Source of the DNA: a virus
Virus record (IMG/VR): IMGVR_UViG_3300033571_021661
Span: 1-23,944 of that record
DNA: 23,944 nt
Reading direction: 5' to 3' (one strand)
Within the stretch, counting starts at the first letter, position 1; each line of letters opens with the position of its first letter. Below are positions 14,366 through 23,000 of the stretch, one piece after another. Both the position numbers and the translations under genes were made by a program. The notes under the pieces were generated by a model, which was not told where the DNA came from, ran no database searches, and saw nothing but the letters and a program-made list of their open reading frames with translations.

Positions 14366-14993
14366 GTTTATCCTCAATAAACATAAACTGACTAATTGCA
14401 TATCTACCCAACCCTTGGTTTTGAAATTCTGGTAACATATTCACAGTATCAACTTCGTGTGATAAAATTGATGGAAAGATCAAACATCGATTGTTTTTAC
14501 ATTCGAGTGTAAGAGTATTTTCAAATATAATGTCTCCGCCTGTAAATGCTTTGGGTTCTTTGTACAAGTAATAAATTACAGTTATCATTGATGCATCATG
14601 ATGTAATTTATAATAATTAGTATTTTCAAAATAGTGTACTTTGGTAGAATCGTTATTGACATTTGTTATAAGTTTAAAAAATTTATGTGCTTGTATCAAT
14701 GAAGATACCAATTCTGCATGATATATTGATCTTGTCTCTGTTATTATATTTGATGCTGATTTATCAGCATATACCGCGTCTAAAACTGTTCCGATGTTAT
14801 TTTTTAGATAGATTTTTTCGCCGTTGACGGTGTTGTAACCGCCACCTGTTCTATCGGGTGTACGCATTTTATTTGAGCCGTCATTTAGATATTCCAGTTC
14901 GCGCCAAATGTTTTTACAACTATTTTCGCTAAAATAATCATCAATAACAACAATTGGAAGATCGCAAGATTTGTACACTTCTATTTTGGTCAT
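14355..14993 (-). CDS. 2OG-Fe(II) oxygenase, HxD type (first gene of the island)
   Basis: 212 residues. YYKLHHDASMITVIYYLY gives H131-x-D133, AFTGGDIIFEN (149-159) is the GG(D/E) strand, CLIFPSILSHEVDTV supplies the distal H179, and GLGRYAISQFMF supplies R197. The opening PIVVIDDYFSENSCKNIW is the common N-terminal helix-strand of P4H-like enzymes. It is the most upstream gene of the oxygenase island on the minus strand. Its Shine-Dalgarno sequence (AGGA, 8 bases before the ATG) lies inside the 3' arm of the inverted repeat at 14996-15034, so folding of that hairpin would hide it. The enzyme class is confident. Confidence 0.86.
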   Translation of the reverse strand: MTKIEVYKSCDLPIVVIDDYFSENSCKNIWRELEYLNDGSNKMRTPDRTGGGYNTVNGEKIYLKNNIGTVLDAVYADKSASNIITETRSIYHAELVSSLIQAHKFFKLITNVNNDSTKVHYFENTNYYKLHHDASMITVIYYLYKEPKAFTGGDIIFENTLTLECKNNRCLIFPSILSHEVDTVNMLPEFQNQGLGRYAISQFMFIEDKHEQ

Positions 14994-14995
14994 TA

Positions 14996-15034
14996 AAAAA
15001 TCCTAGTAATGTGAATTTATTTACTAGGATTTTT
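14996..15034 (-). terminator. Perfect inverted repeat between structural module and oxygenase island
   Basis: Arms 14996-15009 (AAAAATCCTAGTAA) and 15021-15034 (TTACTAGGATTTTT) pair perfectly over 14 bp around an 11-base loop. The run of T at the 3' side on either strand is typical of a rho-independent terminator. It lies 21 bases beyond the stop of the 114-aa gene, so it would end structural-module transcripts. The 3' arm on the minus strand also holds AGGA, the ribosome site of the next gene. The GC content of the stem is low, so termination may be partial. Confidence 0.75.
15018..15025 (-). promoter_or_regulatory. Weak late-promoter candidate in the hairpin loop
   Basis: The minus strand reads AGTAAATA (6 of 8 to TATAAATA, with the TAAATA core intact) across the arm-loop junction. 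Initiation about six bases downstream would give a leader of about 18 bases with AGGA before the ATG at 14993 and only one hairpin arm. The match is weak, but this is the only candidate at the head of the oxygenase island. Confidence 0.3.
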
Positions 15035-15055
15035 GTTTTACGAAACGAAAGATGG

Positions 15056-15400
15056 TTATGCTTTTGGTATACGTTGTTTTACAGATAACACATGTTTATA
15101 CCACTCGGATGTTTCTTTTCCGGGCAATCTACCATAATGAATATCGTCAAATAACATTCCAAGCTGTGAATACGGATCTCCGTAGAAATGCACCCGTTCT
15201 GGTTGCCACGGTTTTGGACCGTAATCAGTTAGTTGAATTTTGCCAGTTTCTGTATTGTACTCATAATCTGCTTCTTGATCATATGTTTCTGGTCCTTCTG
15301 CCCAAAAATAATTATCGTGTACAGGAAATTTTAATTCGGCATTGTCGACGACTTGTGTTACTGTATTTGTTGATTTAATAACTAATGAATAATATGGCAT
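15056..15400 (-). CDS. Small protein following a fibre gene, function unknown
   Basis: 114 residues, acidic and rich in aromatic residues, with no signal peptide or membrane segment. The C-terminal half (GDPYSQLGMLFDDIHYG, then EWYKHVLSVKQRIP) follows a pattern I know from small proteins beside fibre genes in T4-like marine phages: a D-P-x-x-Q-L stretch followed by W-Y-x-x-V-x-x-V-K. Fibre chaperones and assembly proteins often lie just downstream of the fibre they serve, so an assembly role is plausible but not shown. AAGGAG precedes the ATG, and the gap to the 434-residue fibre is 9 bases. The terminator-like hairpin follows its stop codon. Confidence 0.7.
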   Translation of the reverse strand: MPYYSLVIKSTNTVTQVVDNAELKFPVHDNYFWAEGPETYDQEADYEYNTETGKIQLTDYGPKPWQPERVHFYGDPYSQLGMLFDDIHYGRLPGKETSEWYKHVLSVKQRIPKA

Positions 15401-15409
15401 CTCGGCTCC

Positions 15410-16714
15410 TTAGCTGTAATTATAAACAATAACGCAACCGCCACCACCGTTGCCATATCCAGCGTTTCTGTCTGAGTAGTAACCAGATGATCCACCCGAA
15501 CCCCATTGTCCGTGCAGGATTTCAATATTTGAGTTTTGATTCATATGATGCGAACCTGCTTTAAACCAAAAACTTGAACCGCCGCCGCCTTCTCTGTTAG
15601 AACCGTGGCTCATTGTACCACCACCGCCTGGAAGATTGATATCTCCACCTGATGCGTCTCCGCCTGGTCCACCTTCATACGGGTTATCTGTAATACCGCC
15701 TTGTCCACCAGTGGCTGTGACAAATGGTCCAAAAGAACTGGTTCCACCAGTATTGCCTCGACCTCCGTAGTTATGTGTTCCGCCTCCACCTGCTGTGACA
15801 GAAACAGAACTGATATTAGTAACATCTAACCAACGTATAGCTGTGGCACCACCACCACCGCCAGCACCGCGATAATCGTTGTTAACATGTCGGCATCCAC
15901 CACCACCGCCTGTGACATAAACCAGTACGTTGGTGCAACCCGCTGGTCGTGTCCATGTGCCGCTAGTACCACCGCTGCTAACACTGTTCCATTGGCCGTT
16001 TTGTGTTGTATAAACGTTAACTGACAATAAACGTCCTCTTGAAGGAACGTTGGTTAATCCCGCACCGTCACCATAGAAATTAGCTGCATATATAGCTCCG
16101 CCTACACCAACTCCGCCTGCAACTCGCAATGCACCTGTGGACGTAGACGACGCTGCTGTGCTTTCATCTACGTAAACCTGACCTTTGGTAGCATTTGACG
16201 TTGATCTAAGAACTAGACTATTACCGGAACCTGTGCCTCCTGTTACTATAGGATTAAACAGCGTTCCTGTACTCGGTTGGAAACTTAATTTGGTGCTTGA
16301 AACTTTTGGACTTACAATTGCTCCTGTGGTAGACGCATTTAATACAGGATAGTGAATTGTTCCGGAGGCAGTTTCGTCAGCTACTGTGGCCTGAACCGTG
16401 GCAAAGGTTAATTCTCCAGATCCATTTGTAATGATGGCTTGATTGGCTGTGCCGTCTGTAGAAGGCAAAGTCCATGTGACATTTGCTGCCACTGTGGATG
16501 GCGCTTGAAATGCCACGTAGTTTGAACTATCTGCATCTGCAAATCTCAAATCTCCTTGTGCATCTATCTGTGCATCACCTACTACTTTAAATATTCCAGT
16601 ACCAGAAGGATCGAAAGTAATGTCTAGATTTTCTGCAGCCGTAACTGTGGTGTTGGTAATATTAATACCACCTACCGCTCCACCTACTTCGCCTGTTGTA
16701 ATTCTTCTTGCCAT
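15410..16714 (-). CDS. Tail fibre with glycine-rich adhesin-like C-terminus
   Basis: 434 residues in two parts. Residues 1-225 are a fibre shaft with short beta repeats (ITFDPSGTGIFKVVG, DGTANQAIITNGSGELTF, STGALRVAGGVGVGGAIYAANFYGDGAGL), known from cyanophage fibres. Residues about 250-434 form a glycine-rich domain with GTWTRPAGCTNVLVYVTGGGGG at its start and runs at 269-273, 285-289, 309-312, 363-366, 376-379 and 423-426, ending GGGGCVIVYNYS. Glycine runs of this kind build polyglycine-II sandwiches in receptor-binding adhesins of T-even-type phages, with variable loops between the runs. Here the loops (for example HVNNDYR and FWFKAGSHHMNQNSN) would be the host-contacting surface. AGGAG precedes the ATG. 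Confidence 0.85.
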   Translation of the reverse strand: MARRITTGEVGGAVGGINITNTTVTAAENLDITFDPSGTGIFKVVGDAQIDAQGDLRFADADSSNYVAFQAPSTVAANVTWTLPSTDGTANQAIITNGSGELTFATVQATVADETASGTIHYPVLNASTTGAIVSPKVSSTKLSFQPSTGTLFNPIVTGGTGSGNSLVLRSTSNATKGQVYVDESTAASSTSTGALRVAGGVGVGGAIYAANFYGDGAGLTNVPSRGRLLSVNVYTTQNGQWNSVSSGGTSGTWTRPAGCTNVLVYVTGGGGGCRHVNNDYRGAGGGGGATAIRWLDVTNISSVSVTAGGGGTHNYGGRGNTGGTSSFGPFVTATGGQGGITDNPYEGGPGGDASGGDINLPGGGGTMSHGSNREGGGGSSFWFKAGSHHMNQNSNIEILHGQWGSGGSSGYYSDRNAGYGNGGGGCVIVYNYS

Positions 16715-16727
16715 TTGATTCTCCTAA

Positions 16728-17048
16728 TTACGCTGTTGAGGTTTCAATGCCGTAGACTATAGCGTTCACGTTTACTGAACTGGAACGGACCACTAATAGT
16801 TTTCCAGCGTCTAAAACAAGACCCATCCTTTCTAAAACACCCTTAGCGGCTAAACTTACATCATATTCAATATATTCCGAGTCTGCAGGCGATGCTGATG
16901 CCGATATTGCTACTCTAATATTGGCAGCTGATGCTCCTCGATTTACTACGTTCAAAGTCACCACTGCAAATGTGCTTGCAGGCACTGTATAAAGCGTGGT
17001 GTTGGTAGCTGCTGCTAAATCCGCTACTCCTAGTCTTCCTGTTGCCAT
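16728..17048 (-). CDS. Small conserved virion-type protein
   Basis: 106 residues, beta-rich, with no Cys. The opening MATGRLGVADLAAATNTTLYTVPA followed by VVTLNVVNRGASAANIRVA matches a small protein conserved next to fibre genes in T4-like cyanophages, where it is annotated as structural or hypothetical. The strand-turn pattern suggests a compact beta-sandwich, such as a fibre connector or decoration protein. GGAGA lies before the ATG, and a late-promoter match (17068-17075) lies 20 bases upstream. The stop codon is 13 bases before the next fibre. The role is inferred from neighbours and resemblance. Confidence 0.78.
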   Translation of the reverse strand: MATGRLGVADLAAATNTTLYTVPASTFAVVTLNVVNRGASAANIRVAISASASPADSEYIEYDVSLAAKGVLERMGLVLDAGKLLVVRSSSVNVNAIVYGIETSTA

Positions 17049-17067
17049 AATTTATTCTCCATGTATA

Positions 17068-17075
17068 TATTTATG
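17068..17075 (-). promoter_or_regulatory. T4-type late promoter candidate for the 106-aa and fibre genes
   Basis: The minus strand reads CATAAATA, 7 of 8 to TATAAATA. It overlaps the stop codon of the giant fibre gene and ends 20 bases before the ATG of the 106-residue gene. GGAGA lies between motif and ATG at normal spacing. It would drive the 106-, 434- and 114-residue genes up to the hairpin at 15034. Confidence 0.55.
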
Positions 17076-20000
17076 TTAAAAAGTAATTGAACGCCAACGG
17101 AAGGCCAATTACTCCGCCTCTAAAATCAAAGGTAGCATTCATTTTAATCGCACCACCTGTGGTAGTTGTGATGATGTTCGAGCTGATAAACACTGAACCT
17201 GCTGTCACTGAGTTTACGTTCAAGCTGGCACCACCACCGCCAATCTGGCTAGCAATATAGGCTTTAATTGCTCGTTGTGTGGGTACGATATTATCTGAAT
17301 CTTGTGTGAAGAACGGATCTGTTGAGAATTCAGTGATCGTAGCAGAACCACCACCCAGTGTTACGTTGCCCAAATTCAGTTCTTGCAGACCTGAAATATT
17401 AAATGCATCAGCATTCAATGTGGCGATACCAGTGCTCTGCTCAATATTAAACAGATCTCCAACCCTAAAGTTTCCGTCCTGATCTGTGCTTGTAAAGAAC
17501 ACACGACCGCCGTTGGCTTCAGCCGCTTCATTGGCCGGGATAGGCGGCTGTAACGGAGTGTTAGGATAATTTGTCTCTATGAAACTACCGGTGCCTATGT
17601 CCAAGAAGTCATGTCCAGTTAAACGGCACTGGCTGTAACGCAGTCTAGTGGTAACTGTCACAGCATCTTCGGGAGCTTCACCTATAGTTAAACTAGGACT
17701 GACCTGTAAGAATGCTGTGTAAGCACCGTCGTTGCTGCCCAAGAACGTGATCACGTTTACCAATTTAAATGTGCGATCTGGCAAATGTCCGAACACCACA
17801 TTAGACCCCGGTGTTGGTTGTTCGGTTATCTGTCTCACCGCTACAAATGCGCCTGGTTGGAACACGTTGGCATACCCGTCGCCAATATCTACTTCACAAC
17901 TGCTGGTGACATACTGTGTGCCTCGATTTACGAACGATGGATTAGCTAGTACTCCTGATCCTCGTCTCACGGTTACCGGAGCTTCGAAGGTGTTGTTAGG
18001 ATCCGTAAATATTATAGTTGGTTCAGTGGTATATCCAGAACCAGGTTCTGTGATGTTGACCTGGAATATCTTGTTAGCCGCTACTAGTGCGCGGGCTCTA
18101 GTTGTGGCTCCAGTTCTGATGTAAGTGGCCACTGTACCTGTGCTGCCACCAACACCTACAAATTGTCCATAACGATTTCTGTTACCAAACGTGATAGCTG
18201 AGAACCCATTAGCTGCGGTACTGGTTGTTCTCGTGGTCCATGTTACGCCGTCCGGTGAAGTTGCTGCTGCTGTGGTTGTGCTCACAGCAAGGAACACTCC
18301 TTGACCGTATGTGACTTTGGTCCATTGCGCTGTTGCAGGCAGTGTGCTGGCGGTCCATGTTATACCATCTAGGCTGTAGGCAGCCACAGTGCCACTGGTA
18401 TTAGATACAGCAACAAACCTGTTGTTGCCATAGGCTACGCTGTTCCAGTTCGATGAACTTGGCAGTGTGCCTGCAGTCCATGTGCCTGTTGTTCCTGATG
18501 TAGTAGAATAATTTGTAACGTCACTACCACTCTTGATAGCCACAAATCTGTTTTTACCGTATGCGATTGCTGTAAAACCGGTAGTAGTCAATGTGCCTGT
18601 TTGATCCCAGTTTTCACCATCATTGCTGATCCTCACTGTGGTCGAATCACTGCTGATAGCTACGAATTTCTGTGCGCTAAATCCACCAAATGCCACATCC
18701 ACCCATGTTGCTGATGTGACCATGTTGGCTGCTGTCCATGTTATACCATCTGAACTGTACGCACCTGTGGTGTTAGCTGTGGTTCCGGCAACTGCAACGA
18801 ATTTGCTGACTTTGCCCACGGTGGATCCGTCATCAAATAGTCCAGCAGTCATCGCTGACCAGTTTGCAGCACTAGGCATCAAGCTGGCTCGAGTATCCCA
18901 TGCAATACCATCTTCAGATGTTGCGCCCACTGTGGATCCTGTACGCAGTGCCACATATCTGCCACCTATACCATAACCTGCGTGATCAAAGTTTAAGATA
19001 GCACCAGTTGCGGCATTAACCGCTGTGATAGTTATCACTAGATCGTTGGCTGGGCTAAGGCCACCGAGGCTGGTTCCTAGTATGGTTATGGTCTGTAATC
19101 TAACATACCCTGTACCTGCTGTCTGTAAGGAAGGAGTGTATTTCCATCCGTTTCTAATTACACTGAATGTAGCACCAACACCTGCACCACTGTAGGTGCC
19201 TGTGACTGATGCATACACCGCAGCAGTTTCTCCGTATTTCACTGCTGACCATGTTCCCGAAGTTGGCAGTGTAGCTGCTGTTGATGTGTAACCGGGTGCC
19301 GAGAATGTTACTCTAGGTTCAATGATATAGGTACTGGAAGCATCCGGCGCCACGATAGCTGTACCAGCAATCATATGATCAAAACCTGCTGTGCCGTCAG
19401 ATTCTTTGACTACACCTGCTACTTTGGTGCCTGAATTGTATGTGGTTATGATACCGAACTGGTTAACTCCTGCGCCGCCTGTGAGAACGATCTTCATACC
19501 TATGTAGGCTGTGCTGGTCTCACCATCTGTGGCAGCGATAGTCACTGAAGTCGATGTGCCGCCTTGTGCGGTATTGGAATTAGTAATGTAACCAAATCCA
19601 CCAAAATTACCTTGAGCTTCTTCGGCGTTGGTGCTGTCTTCCACAAGATCCAACATGCGTATTTCAAACACAGCGTCATCACGGAATTCATCCTGCTGTA
19701 CTGATCCCCCAGTGCCGCCTCCCGAAATTACATAAGTGACTTCAGTGTAGTCAATACCGGCATTGGTGAACTCAAACTGTGTAAGAGCCGATCCGGTGGT
19801 AACTATACGATCAATAACTGCTTCAAATTGCAGTCTATTATCTACTACTGCTGTACCAGGTGTTTCGCTGGCATCAAAGCCTTCGGCCACCGCACCAAAA
19901 TCACCGTATGAACAGTTGCCGTTGGTGCCACGGATTCTACCGCCATTTTCTGCTAGATATCCTATGTGTGCATAGTATGAGAACACAGACACCAATTCAG

Positions 20001-23000
20001 CGCGACCGTTGTTGGTAATCCAAGCTCCGATGCCGTCTGATATAACCTGGGTGAAGTCATTGCTAACGATGGAATCGTTTCCACCATTGTGCAGCGAGCC
20101 GTCGATCTTCTGTCCCACGGCAGCCGTACCTAGTGTGGTCACCCCCTGTACATATGGTGAGCGAGTGTTGATCCAGACACGATAGTCTTCTGGGCCCCAG
20201 CCCGGATCCAAGGAACAGTAGGCACCGGCTGAAACTCTTGATGTGCCAAATTCATTTTCAGCCAACAGATCACCTGTAAGTCCTTGTAATGTCATATCTC
20301 TTACACCAGTACCATCACGTAGATAGTACATGTCTTCTTCTAGGCTGCCAACTACGCTGTTGCCGTAGTATCTAGCGGCATATCGAGATTTGTAGTTGCC
20401 TGGATATTTCAAATCATATTTTAGTGCGTCAATATATGTACCAACATCTCGCAGGCATGCTTCGCTGCTGTAATACAAGTTCACAGTCATAGATCCGGAT
20501 GCATCAGACGCGATGTTTAACGCTGTGTTTGAATCTCTTGTAGTTGCGATTTTAAATGTAGTGGCACTGACTACGTTCTGTATGTAGTAGGTAGTGCCTG
20601 TGCTAACGCCGCCAAATACAGTACCTGTAAATCTCACTGCTGCATTACGCTGCATCCAAGCTGTGCTGGTGCAGGTAAACACATCTGTGGCCGCTGTGGC
20701 ATTCGTTACTGTAGTTGTGTACGTTGAGTCTATATAGGCATCGATCTCTGCAACAATGTAATCTCTGTTTCTTTCTAACTGCAGAACTGCGTAATCAATC
20801 ATTCTGTTGCCAGAGGCACAACGACTACCTTCATTAGTAGCACCATAAATGATATCATCAAGCAGGGTCATTAGTGTTTCAATGCGAGCCTGTGCAGTGG
20901 CATCACCGCCTACGTTGGCTTTAGCTAATCCTTTGACGTAAGTAAATGCTGCTCGAGTAGCTGCTTTCTGTCCTAGACTATACACATCCGATGAGCTGGC
21001 TCTTAGATAGGCCAATGCAGCATTTCTAGTTTGTCCGTTGGCGTTGAACATGAAGTCATAGCCTACTGCATCTAAAATAATTTTAGCATCGCGTTCGCAT
21101 TTCGCAGAGTTATAGACCAATGTGGGGAAGTTAGCAGCGATATAGGCGGTCATTGCTGATACGATGGTGCCGACCTGCGCACTCAGTGTAGTAAATGCAG
21201 TGATCAGTGCTGTGGTAGAAGTCACACCGTCTGTGGCAATCGGACGATCTTCATAGGTCATTACCAGTGTGAGTCCAGTGCCGTTGGTAAATCCTGTGGC
21301 TGCTGCGCCTGCATATGATGTTGATACCTTGAAATCAGTAGCTGTAAGTCCTGATGCGATTACGTAATAACGTGTGCCTACAGTGAGTCCGTTCTGTGTC
21401 TCAATAGGAACCACTAGGTCGCCTGCTTGTAGACTGTGACCAGCAGTGACAAAGGTGTCTGTACCGGTGATCGAAGTCACTGTAACGATAGGTGGAGTGG
21501 CTGCTGTTGAGTCGCCTGCTAATAGGTTAGTGATGTTGTCAATGTTTGCGCCGATGAATGAGCTAGCTGCTGAACCGCCTGTGAGGTTGGTTGAGTCAGT
21601 CCATTGTGTAGCAGCATTGCCTGTGGATTTGGTCACTGTGGTGTTGGCAGCAATTTCTTGCATCACAGTTTTTAATCTACCATAAGCGGCCACAGTAGCA
21701 GTGACTTCTGATGCGTCGATTTCCAGTCCAGTAGTGCCGTCAAAATAGGCCAATCCTGCATTCAGTGTTTGGGTAAATCCGCCATAGGTTAAATCATAGA
21801 TCATTGCATCGACGATAAATCCTGTGTCTCTTTTGCATATGGTTTTAGAATATTTCACCGAAGGATAATTTTCAGTGATGTAGGCGATAATTTCTGCTTT
21901 GATAAATTCTTTGTTTTCTTTTATCAGTGTTCTTGCATCACCGTAGCCTGTGAGATAAGCAGTATCGTAACCTGTAGGATCTGCGTTGGCAACCATGTGA
22001 GTGGTGCTGACGCGGTAATCGATCTGGTGCTGCATGACTCTGACCAACCGCGTAATATCTACTGCTTCAAAAAGTCCGGAGAATGGAAATGCTGCACTCT
22101 GTATAGCAGTGTTACCTGAGCTTTCTGTTACATTGGTGCCTAGAATAATTTGTCCGACCACTGTTTCCAGTCTTGACAGCGCACCCATTGAGTATTTGAC
22201 ATCTGAAAGGTTAGTCAAGCTGCCTGCAGGTCCAGCGTTTGTGGATCTTAATTCGTCTCCAATCACGCAGGTCTGTTCTGGAACGATAATTGGCAGAGTT
22301 TCTCTGTACTGTCCAGTGGCGATACTGATAAGATTGTTAGGACTTCTACGAGCAGGCACACTAGCTAACGCTGCTGCGATCTGTGCAGGAGTTGAAGCTG
22401 CTGCACGAGCAGCGATAGCATCAGTAATCACTTCAACTAATCCTGCTGCTGTGGTATAGGCGCCTGGTTCTGCTGTGAGATCTGCATTGAAATACTGCGC
22501 TACTGTGGCAGTTGAATTGTCACCGTTTAAGACCTGATAGTTCACTGCTGGTGCTGTCTGTGCCAGCACATCCTCGACCACAGTGACCATGTAATTATAG
22601 GCCGCTATGGATTCGTCTGATTCTGCAGCTAGACCAGGATATGCTTCTGTTTCTTCTGCGCTGAGTCCACCTATGAGCGCATTGGCTGCTCCTCTAGTTT
22701 TAATGTTGCCGCCGTGTCTTAGGTCATAGATCAATGCGTCTACAACAAATCCCACATCTCTTTCGCATTTAAAATCGTCGTAGACAAACGCTGATGTGAA
22801 CGGTGCTATGTTGTTAGTGATCTGATTCTGTATGAATTCTGTAGTCTCACGTTGTATAAACACACGATTTAATTCTAACAGATACGTGGCATCAGGATTC
22901 CTTGGACCGCGTTCTACCTGTTCACAGGCATATCGAATAGTCTTGAAAGGTTTATCCCAGGTCTTGCCATGTATAGGTGCAGGCAGATCTGTGCCGTGTG

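Noticed and set aside
14366-14401. Upstream ATG (14401) for the HxH oxygenase
   Set aside because: It adds 12 residues inside the preceding gene without a ribosome site; the ATG at 14365 has GAGGA 7 bases upstream.
15052-15378. 108-residue plus-strand frame opposite the 114-residue gene
   Set aside because: The minus-strand gene has AAGGAG before its ATG and a conserved-looking C-terminus; the plus frame has neither.
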